This document shows, piece by piece, positions 19,343 to 31,816 of a stretch of DNA of 64,000 nucleotides; the first letter of the stretch is position 1, and each line of letters opens with the position of its first letter. The stretch spans positions 1,798,001-1,862,000 of the forward strand of contig NC_012861.1 in the NCBI RefSeq assembly GCF_000026945.1, written 5' to 3'. The DNA comes from Candida dubliniensis CD36. Lineage: Eukaryota > Ascomycota > Pichiomycetes > Serinales > Debaryomycetaceae. Below the pieces are notes generated by a model, which saw nothing but the letters and a program-made list of their open reading frames with translations, did no database searches and was not told the origin of the DNA. The translations under genes and the position numbers were made by a program.

Positions 19343-21748
19343 ATGGTACAATTATCTCTATTCACCAACAACAACAATAGCAACAATACTAATATTAATA
19401 ACGACGATACACAATATGAATCAACCACTATGAATACAGAAGACATTACTATAATACCGGACAAGACTGACAAGACTGACAAACTTAATGGACTGGAATC
19501 CCGATCTCTGTCAAGAAACAGAACCCGATCCATATCTTTCACCAGGTTTCTTTTCAACACCAACAAAGAACATACTGAACAATCACGAGGTCCTTCTAAT
19601 GAAACACTGGATAATTCTGTTAGTTCACCTGAACAAAACTCTGGATTTAATAAGTTGAAAAAAATGTTTAAAACAAATTCTTCTTTGACACCAGATGATG
19701 GGAAAAATGGTGGTGGTGGTGGTGGAAGAGCAAGATCAGCATCAACACCATTAACTCCACCGAAAATAAAGAAAGAAACTACCGTGCCTATTATTACAAC
19801 AACGGAAGTTTCTAATAAGGAAGAAACTGCTACTACTACTACTACCACTACTACTACGGTAAATTCACCACCTGAAAGTCCAGTTGTGCAATCTAATCCA
19901 TATTTCCAATATCAAGGAGTACCAGCACATACAAACACATCCCAAAATCCTCAAATTGAAACTGCACCAGATAGATCAGACATGTCAGTTGCCTTGAGAC
20001 ATAATGATTCGGTTTTCTCATTGAATGAACAAGGAGTTTTGAAACCACCAAAAATCCATTATAGTGAATTATCATCATCAAGTGAAGATAATTCTGAACC
20101 AAATTCACCTCTTCCTAAAACCCCAATGAGAGAATTGGTTGAAAAAGATGAATTACATTTAAAGCCTATTGAAGATGAACGAGATTTGGCTGTACCTACA
20201 TCACCATTTCAAAGAGCTTTAAGAAGAGTAGCATCAGCTCCATTAGTACATCGTCTTTTAAATGAAAAATCATCTGATGATAACAACAACAATAACAGCA
20301 ATGGTGATAATAACAATCTTGGTGGTCCATTTAGTACTAGTACTTCAATGCAAACATCACCGAAAAAAGATGAACCATTTGATATCAATAAACATATTGG
20401 AGAAGTTAAAATTACTGGACGACCAAGAACTTATACTCAAGATAGAACATATTCAAATGCTGCAACAAGAATAGTTGATGTACAAGTAGGTCCTAATAGT
20501 TTTGAAAAAGTAAGATTATTAGGAAAAGGTGATGTTGGTAAAGTTTTTTTAGTAAGAGAAAAACTGTCAAATAAATTATATGCCATGAAAATTTTAAATA
20601 AAAAAGAAATGATTGAAAGAAATAAAATAAAACGAGCTTTAGCTGAACAAGAAATTTTAGCAACATCAAATCATCCATTTATTGTTACTTTATATCATTC
20701 ATTTCAATCAAAAGATCATTTATATCTTTGTATGGAATATTGTATGGGTGGAGAATTTTTCCGAGCACTTCAAACTCGTGATACTAAAACTATTTGTGAA
20801 ATTGATGCTAAATTTTATGCTGCTGAAGTTACAGCTGCATTAGAATATTTACATCTTATGGGATTTATTTATCGAGATTTAAAACCAGAAAATATTCTAC
20901 TTCATCAATCAGGTCATATTATGTTGAGTGATTTTGATTTATCAAAACAAAGTGAACGAGCTAAAAATCCAGAAATATCATTTTATAAATCAGGAGGTAT
21001 GCATTTATCATCAGCTGGAAGTTTTAATCATAATGGACCAGCAATTGATACTAAAGCATGTATAGATGGATTTCGAACCAATTCATTTGTTGGAACTGAA
21101 GAATATATTGCTCCTGAAGTGATTCGTGGTAAAGGTCATACTAGTGCTGTTGATTGGTGGACTCTTGGTATATTTCTTTATGAAATGTTATATGGTACTA
21201 CTCCTTTTAAAGGTCAAGATCGGAAAAAAACTTTTGCTAATGTTTTGAAGAAAGATGTGAAATTTTTAGATACTCAACTGATATCATCAAATTGTCGAAA
21301 TTTAATTAAAAAATTATTAATTAAAGATGAAGAAAAAAGATTAGGTTCTAAAACTGGAGCTTCAGAAATAAAAAATCATGGATTTTTTAAAGATACTCAA
21401 TGGGCTTTATTAAGACATCAAAAACCTCCAATGATTCCTGTATTAACTAAATCTAAATCCAATAATAATAATAATAATAATAAAAAATATGATAAATCAT
21501 CAGTGGTAATACAAGAAGCAACGGAAGATAATGAAAAAATTTCTATTGATATGACATCGAAAACAATTAATAATGAAGATGATCCATTTTCTCAATTTAG
21601 TTCTGTAACTTTAAGATATGGTGAATTTGAAGATTTAAATCAAAGTCCAATGTATAATCCAGAAAGTAATGATTATACAAGTGTGGCTTATACCATGACT
21701 TCTAATAATGGAAATTCTTTCCGACAAAAAAGTTTTTTAAAACGGTGA
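19343..21748 (+). CDS. FPK1: AGC protein kinase, flippase kinase Fpk1/Kin82 family
   Basis: Phosphorylates P4-ATPase flippases (Dnf1/2) and so controls phospholipid asymmetry at the plasma membrane; it is linked to TORC2/Ypk1 signalling in yeast. The 801 residues comprise a long Ser/Thr/Asn-rich N-terminus (1-380) and the kinase domain (about 387-685), starting [20 protein letters not shown], with ATP Lys in [14 protein letters not shown] catalytic loop, SDFDLS as the DFG-equivalent (DFD), and the activation loop ending [18 protein letters not shown]. The DFD variant and the extended activation loop are typical of this family. The loop [11 protein letters not shown] follows the kinase core. 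Several Asn/Thr/Gly homorepeats occur (e.g. 21463-21484). AVO2, a TORC2 subunit, is in the same window by coincidence or not. Confidence 0.92.
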   Translation: MVQLSLFTNNNNSNNTNINNDDTQYESTTMNTEDITIIPDKTDKTDKLNGLESRSLSRNRTRSISFTRFLFNTNKEHTEQSRGPSNETLDNSVSSPEQNSGFNKLKKMFKTNSSLTPDDGKNGGGGGGRARSASTPLTPPKIKKETTVPIITTTEVSNKEETATTTTTTTTTVNSPPESPVVQSNPYFQYQGVPAHTNTSQNPQIETAPDRSDMSVALRHNDSVFSLNEQGVLKPPKIHYSELSSSSEDNSEPNSPLPKTPMRELVEKDELHLKPIEDERDLAVPTSPFQRALRRVASAPLVHRLLNEKSSDDNNNNNSNGDNNNLGGPFSTSTSMQTSPKKDEPFDINKHIGEVKITGRPRTYTQDRTYSNAATRIVDVQVGPNSFEKVRLLGKGDVGKVFLVREKLSNKLYAMKILNKKEMIERNKIKRALAEQEILATSNHPFIVTLYHSFQSKDHLYLCMEYCMGGEFFRALQTRDTKTICEIDAKFYAAEVTAALEYLHLMGFIYRDLKPENILLHQSGHIMLSDFDLSKQSERAKNPEISFYKSGGMHLSSAGSFNHNGPAIDTKACIDGFRTNSFVGTEEYIAPEVIRGKGHTSAVDWWTLGIFLYEMLYGTTPFKGQDRKKTFANVLKKDVKFLDTQLISSNCRNLIKKLLIKDEEKRLGSKTGASEIKNHGFFKDTQWALLRHQKPPMIPVLTKSKSNNNNNNNKKYDKSSVVIQEATEDNEKISIDMTSKTINNEDDPFSQFSSVTLRYGEFEDLNQSPMYNPESNDYTSVAYTMTSNNGNSFRQKSFLKR

Positions 21749-22546
21749 TGAAATTATAATGACCCCCTCTCCCCCTCCCCCCCCCTCCCCCCAAAAAAAA
21801 AAAAAAAAAACAAAAAAATAAATATATATATATATATATAAATGATTATAGAAAGTGAAAATACAACAATTGATTATTAATTATATATTATTTGTACAGA
21901 AAAAAAAAAAAAATGTATGTAATTTGGTGACGCTACCATGTGTAGTAGTAGTGGTAGTTTTTTTTTTTTTTTGGGTGCGAAAGTTTTGCATTACAAAAAC
22001 AATTTTCCAATATCATATAATATATAATAATAATAATAATAATAAAATTTCAACGACGACTATATAAAAATAAATATATAACCATATATATAAACAAGGA
22101 GAAAAAAAAAATGCAACGAATAATGAAAAAAAAAATACCCATTCCTAAAATAAAAAAATCAAAAAATCAAAAATGTAATTTGATGACAATGCCCTAATAA
22201 TAATAATAATGTTTGATTTAATAATTGAATAACCCGAAAAGAAAAAAAAAAAAAAAAAAGGGGGGGGGGAGGAGGGGGAGGGAGGGGGGAGGAGCAAAAC
22301 ATGAAAATTTGTCTATTTTATTTTTAATTATCTTCTCCAGAATAATGAAATTTTTGTATTTATCTGTGGAAAAATAATTATTTCCCCTTCACCCTCCATA
22401 TTATTTTAGATTAGTAGATCTATGGATGGATGGATGGAATCGATGGATGGAATCGATGGATGGAATCGATGTATGGATGGATCGATGTATGAATCGATGT
22501 ATGGATGAATGGGATTGAAAAATGTTTGTAATGTGTAATTCTTTTA
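21749..22546. other. Convergent FPK1-PIR intergenic region with C- and G-rich tracts
   Basis: About 800 bp between converging genes. A C-rich block (21763-21792) runs into A18; further on an A18 tract (22241-22259) runs into a G-rich block (22260-22294), so the two blocks are complementary. Other parts are AT repeats, (TAA)n (22025-22045) and the GATG-type repeat at 22421-22512. No gene seen. Confidence 0.55.
22421..22512. repeat. Degenerate 14-bp repeat (GGATGGAATCGATG)
   Basis: Several imperfect tandem copies of a GGATGGAATCGATG unit mixed with GATG runs, ending about 35 bp from the PIR gene stop; a minisatellite in its probable 3' UTR. Confidence 0.85.
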
Positions 22547-23425
22547 TTAACAATTGACAAATTCAATAACACTTAATTTAACAGCTGAACATTGTTTAGC
22601 AACATTTTCATCATATAAATTATAAAAATCTCCTGATAAACATTGATAAAAAATATTAGAATCACCTAAATATAAATAACCATCTTTAATTGACCAACCA
22701 GAACTATAAATAACTCCGGCTTGAGGAATTGGTCCATCAAATTGAAATTGATGATTAGCAACAATACTCCCCCAACGTTCATTAGTATCTTTTAAAACTG
22801 AATTATGTAAAGTCATTTGTAAATTATTTTTTGATGAACAAGCTTTAAGAATTGATGATAAAGAATTTTCATTGTCATCAATGTTTGCAGTTGAGTTTGA
22901 GTTAGAACCAGTTGCAATTGCTTGACCATCAGATTGAGCTTTAGCAACATTATCAACAGTAGAAGTGGTTTGGTGTTGGATTTGTCCATCATTAATTTGT
23001 TTAACAGCAGAAGCAGCAGTAGTAGTAGGGGCAGTTGTAGTTTGATGTTGAATTTGTCCATCATTTATTTGTTGAACTGGTGTAGCTTTAACTGTTTGAT
23101 GTTGAATTTGTCCATCACTAATTTGAGCAATTGGTTGAGCATTAGTTTGATGTTGAATTTGTCCATCAGTTATTTGAGCAATTGGAGTAGCTTTAACATC
23201 TTTATTATCATTTCTAGTCAATGTCGAAGTAGCAGTATCAGTAGAAAGAGCAGAAGCTGATTCAACAGTAACAACTTGAATACCAAAAGTACCACTGAAA
23301 TCTGTACTAGCACCAGTTGGAATTTTACCTGAAGGTGATAATGTTGAATAATGTTCATCAGGAACAGTAGCAGCTAAAGATGAGCTAATAAAAGCAGCAA
23401 TACTAACAAGGGTAGAATATTTCAT
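22547..23425 (-). CDS. PIR1: PIR-family cell wall protein
   Basis: PIR proteins are covalently linked to beta-1,3-glucan through an ester at a Gln of the repeat. The 292-residue product has a signal peptide (MKYSTLVSIAAFISSSLAA), four copies of [QK]I-x-DGQIQHQT (residues about 84-158) and a degenerate fifth (QSDGQAIAT). The C-terminal domain has the family Cys pattern, here C-x65-C-x16-C-x12-C, ending in Cys. I find no Lys-Arg Kex2 site before the repeats, unlike S. cerevisiae PIR proteins, so maturation may differ. The first repeat copies vary at the residue before DGQ (T, S, N, N). Symbol given by family; the species carries PIR1 and PIR32 type members, and this fits PIR1 by its several repeats. 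Confidence 0.92.
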   Translation of the reverse strand: MKYSTLVSIAAFISSSLAATVPDEHYSTLSPSGKIPTGASTDFSGTFGIQVVTVESASALSTDTATSTLTRNDNKDVKATPIAQITDGQIQHQTNAQPIAQISDGQIQHQTVKATPVQQINDGQIQHQTTTAPTTTAASAVKQINDGQIQHQTTSTVDNVAKAQSDGQAIATGSNSNSTANIDDNENSLSSILKACSSKNNLQMTLHNSVLKDTNERWGSIVANHQFQFDGPIPQAGVIYSSGWSIKDGYLYLGDSNIFYQCLSGDFYNLYDENVAKQCSAVKLSVIEFVNC

Positions 23426-23696
23426 AATTTAGTTCTTGTTGTTGTTGTGGGTGATTTAGATTAGTTTTTGGAAACTTAATGATAATAGAAATAAGTAATT
23501 ATTGAATATAAAATATAAAAGAAAAGAAAATAAGAAAATAAGAAAGAAAATTATAATAGAGAACAATTCTTCAAAGGTTAATTACTCCAGTTTATATAGT
23601 TTTTGATTTTTTTTGAGAGGTTGTGATTTTGTGGTCCTGATGTTTCTAAATAAAGTATTGTTATTGAACTTTTTTTAATTGCTAAATCTACTAAAA

Positions 23697-23731
23697 AACA
23701 ATACAACACAATACAATACAATACAATACAA
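23697..23731. repeat. (CAATA)n repeat
   Basis: Tandem CAATA units in the PIR upstream region. Confidence 0.8.
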
Positions 23732-25383
23732 ACTTTCCAATCTAAAATATGAATGTTGGTAATAAAAAAAAAAAGGGGGAAGAGAAGAACAGAAGGAGTA
23801 GTTGATAACCGGAGTGAATGACATTGATTTAGTGGCTAAAAAGTTTAGTAACATTTGATTTGTGCTGGCTTGATATTCCATTTTCGTTCTACTTGTTTAG
23901 TTTAGTTATTGATTTCAACGGAGAGGGTTTTTAAATATATCCGTTGTCATGACTTCTTTTTCTTTTTTTTTTTTTTTTTTTTCAAATTGCAAGTAAAATT
24001 GGCAGGGGGGGTTGGGGGAGATTGGTTTAATTTAATTTAGTTTAACTTATGTTTAGGTTGTGTAGAGCATTAGTATTAGTAGTAGTAGTAGTAAGTTTTG
24101 CAAAAAGTTTACTTGCAATAACGTGATAATGCGCAGTGGTCTGTGTACTGCATATTACATATGCATGTAATTTGACATGGCTGGTTTGCTGTTAATGACA
24201 ACAATAACAGTGAACACAAAAGTGATGATGATGATGATGATGGAATCTCCCCACGGTTCAATGAGATAATAATGATGTAATAAATAACAATTGATTGATC
24301 TGATCGGTCCATACGACTATTACTATTACTACTAGCAATTGGTTTCAATTGCACGACAAGAACACTGCCCCCCCCCCCTCCTCAAACAATATACACTCAC
24401 ACTCTCACTCACACTCTCACTTTAAGTTGTCTACTTATTATTTTCCATAAGAGCCGGGAATAAACTTCTATTAATAGATCAACTATATATAGAAAAAAAA
24501 AAACAAAAAAATAAGATAGATAGATAGATAATAAGAACAATCTAACGATCAAATCTTTCTTTCTTTCTTTCTTTCTAAAGCAACTAATTAATTATCAAAA
24601 TTAGGATAAGATGAAATGTTTAACTTCTGGTGTCCTTTTTTTTTTTGTTGCAAATCTTTTAAACTAATGTGTGCAATGTTGCCAAGCAAAAGTAAAGTAG
24701 TAGTAGTAATAATAATAATAATAGTAATTGATTTGCTAAATGCTGGTCCCCTCCCCCCCACCCCCTGTCTATCATGAATCCCTTTTCTTAAGTTCAACCA
24801 ATTTTAATTTCATATTCCCGAGATTAAAGAATTATGCAAGAATAAACAATGTAAAAGAAAAGTGACAATATATACACAACCAACTTTAGGTTGACTTGTT
24901 GAATCTCTTTCTTTTTTTTTGGAATAATTAAAAATTTTTTTTGTTGTTGCTATTGACAAAGATTGGATGGTTTTTATTTATGTCATTCAAATTTTACATT
25001 CCAATCATTTAAGCCTATGACTATGAAATGTAAAGAATCGGAAGAATAAATTTCCACACCGGGGTGACAAATATTTTAAATTTCACAAACGGTCCTCTTG
25101 TTGTTCTTGTTGTAAAAAAAAAAAAAAAAAAAAAAAAAATTGTTATGGATTCCGATTCCGGAGTTCACGTGACTCGGTTAGTAAGAGTTTTTGTTTTTGT
25201 TTTTTTTTTATTTCTCCAATCAACCAAGGCTTGAATATTTTTAATAAACCACAAGTTAAAGTTTCCTAATATACTTGATTACTATCTAAATAAATGAGTT
25301 GGTTTTTTTTTTTGCTTCGATTGAACTTGACTTTTATCACAAAGTCATAATTGAATCCACCAGAAGCTATAAGCTAGCTTTAA

Positions 25384-25417
<34 letters not shown>

Positions 25418-26048
25418 GTCGTCCAGTTTTAAGCTTTCATTTTTTTTCTTTTTCTTTTTTTCTTTTAGATTGTACTTTCTAACTTCAATTGAAGTTTTTA
25501 ACTTTAGTTAATTTGATTTAGCATATTGTTTTTCTTCTTCTTCCCTTTGTTGTTGAAATGGTTATTCAATATTAGTTAATAAACTATAATAATAATAAAC
25601 TTATTGGCAAATTTAAGCGAAAAAAAAGTTTATTTCTTTTTTTCTTTCTTTCTTTCTTTTTGTTGTTCTAATCCTAATTGGAATATTTTGCTAACTCCGT
25701 TTTCCCTAGAAACTTATCATCATCATTATCATCATAATCATTATCATCATAACAATTGAAAATTTTATCAAATTCTTGTTAAAAGATTTTGTTTTTTTAG
25801 CAAAGTATTAAAGATAATTATTCAATTCCATGAAAAAAAAAAAAAAAAAAAAAGGTGTCTTCCAATAATTGCTGTCAAAAAAAAAAAGCAATCTCTGTTA
25901 ATTTAATGTTGCAAAACGCCATATAATTTATATATGTGCCATATTTATAAAATTCTGCGCAAAACAAAACAGCGCCACCAACTCAAATTTTCACCTCAAG
26001 TGTAAAATTTGCAAGCATTTTTAAACTGCAAGATTAATCATAAACAAT

Positions 26049-26083
<35 letters not shown>
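26049..26083. repeat. (GTA)n microsatellite
   Basis: About twelve uninterrupted GTA/TAG units. Confidence 0.9.
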
Positions 26084-26084
<1 letters not shown>

Positions 26085-26990
26085 CTGTATGTAAAAGTGA
26101 GATGGAAGGAGGAGGAGAGGAGGAGAGGGGGCAGTGTGCCAATAAAACAAGGAAAGTCTACACGTTTTAAATAAAGCCGTGGATATTACAAGCAATTGGG
26201 AAATAGGCTTTTTTTTTTTCATACTCAAAATTTGTTTTAATTCTTTTATCAATCAATATATACAATCCTTTCCCATTTTTTAAATTAATTCAATCAAACT
26301 TAACTTAGTAAAAGATTTAGTTTCCATTTGATTTGACTCAAATGATTTTACAAATATTACAAATATCATCAAATATCATCTAATAAAGTCTTTCATTATG
26401 AATAAATTCAAAAAAAAAAAAGATAAGAACAGAGGGGATAGATATATATAATGAGTTTAAAGATTATGAGTATACCATGAGGAGAAAAGTTTGAATTACT
26501 CCCACCTCCTACCCCCCCCCCTCCCTCCCCCCACTAACCTCACTAACCTCATTTATGGGAGCATTACTATTAATTGTCATTATTAGTTAATTGGTTATAA
26601 GGTTTTTAGCTTTCATTCCATTGAATTGCTAACTATAGCAATTCAAAACCAAGGATTTTAAATTTAAATGTCTAAATCATACAACAAAACAACATATGGT
26701 AAATATTGTTGATAAGAATTGAAATTGAAGTTGTTTTCAAACCAAAAAAAAAAAAAAAAAAAAAGAACAAGGATAATTGTGTTTCTTTTTTCAAGAATAT
26801 AAAACTTCTTCAATATTCATTCTAGAAATAACTTGTTGAAGAAAAGAAAAGAAAAAAACAGGACATTGATGTGGAATAATAAATAATAGGTATTAATAAT
26901 TGTTTGGTTGTTACCGTTAAAGCAACAAGTAAATGCGGAGACATTACTAAAAGTATTTGAAGTATGGACTTTCTTATTTTTTTATTTTTT

Positions 26991-27026
26991 GCAATTTCCA
27001 ATTTCCAATTTCCAATTTCCAATTTC
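26991..27026. repeat. (CAATTTC)n repeat
   Basis: About five tandem copies of a 7-bp CAATTTC unit. Confidence 0.85.
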
Positions 27027-27138
27027 TAATCAATTGCATGTGATTAGTCTAAAGGTTTTTTAAAAACAAGACGATATCAATATTTAATGAAGCTTCTTTA
27101 GTTTATTTACACAGACTAAACTGAAAAATAAAAAAAAA

Positions 27139-27193
27139 TACTAGTACGAAAAAACTAGTACAAAAAAACTAGTACAAAAAAACTAGTACAAAC
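27139..27193. repeat. 14-bp tandem repeat ACTAGTACAAAAAA
   Basis: Four near-identical units, each pairing the palindrome ACTAGT with a short A run; one unit has CGA in place of CAA. It is isolated in the desert. Confidence 0.9.
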
Positions 27194-27502
27194 CTCATTA
27201 TATACATGTTTTGTTGCAGAGTAAATTTGAATTTTAATGAAGTTCAAAATCAATCACAGGTTAGCTTCTTTTCAGGAGTGTATTTCTTGTCTTGAATGGC
27301 ATATAGGCTACAATCACCTTTAATTTTTGATTCTCTTCTATTTATTGAGATTTATGAGGTAGGTATTAATTCTTTCTTTCTTACAATCAAACTAAGTTCA
27401 TTCTAAAAACAGATATTAATAACAGATTGATTAAGAAATCATACTGAAGCAACGATAAATTACTAACTAATAAGGCAAAGACAAAGGTAAAGGCTAAAAG
27501 AA

Positions 27503-27533
<31 letters not shown>

Positions 27534-27734
27534 CAATCCTGAGCCTTTCAATTTAATGTTTTATAGTGCAACCTCCAAAATTGGTTAGGATCCCTTTTCA
27601 ATTTGTTTAGAGTAAACTAATTTTTTTATATGTCCACTAAACATACTAAAAAAAGGGTATAATTGTATTAATGGGCAGGGAACAAAAACAATTACATGCA
27701 ATTACATTTTGATATGAAACTTCTATTATTATTA

Positions 27735-27762
27735 TTGTTGTTGTTGTTGTTGTTGTTGTTGT
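27735..27762. repeat. (TTG)n microsatellite
   Basis: Nine TTG units following an ATT run. Confidence 0.9.
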
Positions 27763-28193
27763 ACCACCACATATAACATTTGCGTTACTCTTTAGTTTGC
27801 ATATTCTAATTGAATTAAATAGACCATTTAACTAATAGTATTATTAGTTTTGCAACAATAATAATAATAATAATAATAATTAATTAATTAATTAATTGAT
27901 TAGTTTGAGAGGTAGCATTTGCCGAGAATAAAGACACGCCTCAATTCAATTCAATTATTCCTTTTCTATTTTTGTCTCACATCACATCACATTACATTAC
28001 ATTACATTTGTTAACGTTATCGCTCTTTCATTTTTCGTTTATCAATTGTGTCAGATCTCAAAAGTGAAGATAATAAAATCTTTTTTTTTTTTTTTTTTTT
28101 TTTTTTTGCCATTTTAGTTTTTTTTTTATTATTTTCGTAAAGAAATCAGTGTCTTTGTTTTACATTTTAATGTGATCAGCATCTGATGTGATG

Positions 28194-28224
<31 letters not shown>

Positions 28225-29828
28225 GATGAAACATCTCAAGATGATCTTCATTCTTCTATGCTTGGCAGTTCCAAATAGGTTTTATTTTGACATGACATGA
28301 TTTGAGTAGTAAAGTTTCATAAAGTAATGGCCTCTAATATCTATCTATTTCAATTACTTTGCTTGTGTGTGTGTGTGAATTGATCAAAAATGAAAAATCT
28401 TGACAATTACATTCTGTCCTCCTCCTACCCTCCTACCCTCCTTGATATATTGTTGTTTGTTGTTTTACAATGATTAAAACGTCATAATATACTTGGAATT
28501 TTATCATCATTACGTTTTTTGTTTCATTTCGTTCCTTCGTTCCTTCCTTCTTGACACCCCTACCTAAGGGTTTTTTTTTTTTTTTTTTTTTGGCCTCAAT
28601 TGGATTGGGATGAATGAATCAACCAATACTTTTACCATGAATATAAGTTTTTTTTCTGATACATGGTCTTAATTATCTCATAAGGTCTTGTCAGTATTAT
28701 ATGTTTATTGCTAACTATCTAACTATCTAACTAACTATGTGACGAAAAATTCAAATCAAATTAACGGTTTTTGTGAAGTTTTAAATATTTGTCCTTGGTG
28801 CATACCCTTTTTTTTTTTTTTTGTCTGATTTAGACAATTGTGCATTACGAGGTGAAATGGTGATAATAATAATGATGACAACAACAACAAGCAAGCAAGT
28901 ATAGACGATATGGACAACCTACCTAAATAATAGTAGTAGTTATTGTTAAAGAAAGAAAGAAAGAAAGAAAAAATTTAGATATAATACACTTAGAAATATG
29001 TTCAACCAATATGAAAAACAAATTGAATTAGATTTGTTAATTTGTGATATCTATATAATTAATTAATTCTGGAAAAACAAAAAATTCTTTTTTTTTTTTT
29101 TTTTTTTTGATAAGTGTCAATTTTAAATAAAACAATAGAAACAAGCCACCTCCCGACCCTCCCCAACCCTCCTCCAACCCTCCCCGTTGTATTGTTTCCA
29201 ATAATGGCCCATTATTTTTTTTTTTTGGTTGAGGAATGTAATGTGGATAATATAGTGACAATTGCACGAACAGAAATATCCGATATAACCCCCCCTCCCC
29301 CCAACCCCTTTTTCCATCAGCCTTCCCCTTGTCCGCACCCCCTACTTGCGCAAACCAAACATACCAATTGCATCGTATTATAAAACTGTGTTTTAAAAGT
29401 ATCAAATTGTCTTATACGTCATTTTTTTTTAAAAAAAAGACAACAAATAAACAATTGTTTTCCATTATATGGATTTCGGCTTATTAGTTGTATTAGTAAC
29501 TATTATGTATATATATATGTATGTATGTATGACTCGGAAATTTGTTTTATTTTCCTGTAGTAGTAGTACTACAAATGACTAACTTTTAAATACCCGAAAA
29601 GTAAGCAAAAAAAGGGAGAACTAAAGCAATGTTACTGAGAAATATCTTTCTATTTCCGAACCATGGGATGTTCTGCCTAATAGACACTTTGAACACAGTA
29701 AAGCCTTTTTTTTTTTTTTTTTTTTTTTTTGCAGAACTAATAATTGAAAAGAACTTAACCATTAAAGGATTTACATGTATTATCAGATTCATGTTGAAAA
29801 ATCTTGATGGTCATCGTAAAGTAAAGGG

Positions 29829-29935
29829 TTTGGGTCTGGGTCTGGGTCGGTCGGTCGGCCGGCCGGCTAACACCTCAAACCAAAATCAAAACCAAAACCA
29901 AAACGAAAACGAAAACGAAAAAAAAAAAAAAAAAA
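29829..29935. repeat. Compound repeat GGGTCT / GGTC / GGCC and CAAAAC / CGAAAA
   Basis: GGGTCT repeats pass into GGTC and GGCC, followed by CAAAAC and CGAAAA repeats and a long A tract; just beyond lie CTCGC/CTCAC repeats (29955-29997). GC-rich sequence of this kind stands out from the desert. Confidence 0.8.
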
Positions 29936-31715
29936 AAAAAAGGACATACACGAGGTTTCGCCTCGCCTCGCCTCACCTTACCTCACCTCACCTCAACTTG
30001 TCGGTTATGCTAGTTTATTGTACAGCAAACTATAACACAAAGTAAATATATATATATATAAGTATCTGCAGAATTACTTTTATGTAGGTATCGGACAAAT
30101 CTAAACTTGGACAGTGGTGGTGGGTGATGGTCGTGGTCCTGGTCCTGGTCCTGGTGGTGGTGGTTTGTGTGGTAAGAATGTTATTCTATCGATAATATTA
30201 GTTTTGTTTCATTATTCTATTCTGAAACAACTTTTCTGTGTAGATCCTTACATACAATGGATATTTATATTCTACTTTCTTCTTTCTTCTTCTTTCTTCT
30301 TCTTCCTAGATTATATTGTAGAGGAAAATGACAAAGGAAACACTTTGGTTTGTGACCAACAACAATATTCATTAATTCCAAGATATTTTCATTTGAGGTA
30401 TTTCTGAATTGTGTAACTTTTACTGATTATATCCTATCATTTATTCTACATTTTGTCAGATATTCTTATTTTTTTTTTATATATAATTTAATCACAAATT
30501 TGAATTCATTGTTTGAGATGTTGACAGGTATCTTCTTCTTTCCTTTTTGTACTGTGAATGTTATGATACCATATTTCAAAGCATTCCAACACACAAGTGG
30601 TATAACTACAATGGGAAAGTTTCAAAAAAAAAAAAAAAAACGACAACTAAAATATGTAAAGATCGGAGCTTGGTAAGCTTTTGAAACCAAATAGTGGAGA
30701 AAAAGGGTGTCCAATTCAGTAATTGACAGTATCAGATTCTCCAAGTTTCTTTTCTTTCTAGGTTTTAGATCCAATGAATATACATCATTCCTCCTCTTCC
30801 TCCTCCTCATGATCATGATCATCATCATCATCATCAACTTCCCGCCCGCCTTTAACTAATCTTTTTAAACTTCATCATATGCACAGAAGGGTCTTTTTGT
30901 TTTTTTTTTTTAGAGAACAGAGAGTTTAGTATCTTCAAGTAAAAAAAAAAAAAAACTCTCAAGTTCTTAACTCTTTGATAATTCCTCTTTCTTTCTCTTT
31001 CTCTCTTTCTCTTTCTCTTTCTTCCTAAAATTCTACCGCTTAACACATTTATGTAACACAAAACAACAAAATACCCTCTAATAATTTTTTTTTTTTTTTT
31101 TTTTAAATTTGTTTTTGTTACTTTGGATTTTAAAATAAAGGGAATTTTGACTAAAAACTAAAACTGAAAGGTTTCCCTGTTATTTTTCTTATTTTTCTTA
31201 ATTTCTAGGAGGAGGAAAAAGCAGAGAGGGAGGGGGGTTTGCTTGTGTCAGATGTATGCATATTCTATTCACTACTCTGTATTGTTTAATGAGTTCACAT
31301 CAGGGTGAATTTAATTGTTAGTGGTCTCTGCATATCGTTCCAATTATAATATGGATTGATTGGTATAAATATAAATATCCCTCTACTTCCCTCTTAAAAA
31401 GTTTAACCTACCCCTTGTATTTCTCGGGCATAATTTTATTATCCGTTTCTTTCAAACATTCATAACTAGAATCAATCTTTTTGTTTCAATTATTTTTCAC
31501 TCACTCCCCCCTACCCCTACCTTTTCCCCCTTACCTTACCTTTCCCCCTTTACCTTTCACCCTAATATTCTATTATTATTATAATCAAAAAGATTAAATC
31601 TTAATATTATTGTTTGTCCTTCCACCAATTTTGCAATAAAATAAAAATCATTATCAATTCCTCCAACCCTAGTTTAACGTTCGTTTGAACTTGTTCAGTA
31701 TTCAAATCCTTATTC

Positions 31716-31747
<32 letters not shown>

Positions 31748-31816
31748 ACTATCTTTAGTTCATTATTTTATTGTTTATATAGCATTAATCATTTAGCTAT
31801 GTATTAAAATCAAGTA

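Larger units (their letters stand above)
23426..31816. other. 8.4-kb gene desert between divergent PIR gene and C2H2 regulator
   Basis: I see no convincing gene in 8.4 kb. ORFs are short, repeat-driven and mutually inconsistent. The DNA is AT-rich with many homopolymers (A24 at 25116-25139, T27 near 28081-28107, T26 near 29705-29730), microsatellites, C- and G-rich patches (24366-24382, 26511-26531, 29280-29340) and minisatellites. It starts at the PIR ATG and ends at the transcription-factor ATG, so it is most simply the shared regulatory region, perhaps with a long 5' leader for the regulator and non-coding RNA that cannot be read from sequence alone. Confidence 0.6.

Noticed and set aside
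18766..19380. 204-codon plus ORF before FPK1
   Set aside because: Made of Leu/Phe runs from pyrimidine tracts and TTG repeats; overlaps the FPK1 start in another frame.
25256..25264. TTAAAGTTT, a possible Wor1 (WOPR) site
   Set aside because: One match is about what chance gives in 8.4 kb of AT-rich DNA on both strands, so it has no weight alone.
27359..27480. Intron-like stretch with TACTAAC (27461-27467) and GTAGGT
   Set aside because: The preceding ATG frame (27238) stops before the putative 5' site and the flanks do not join into a coding frame.
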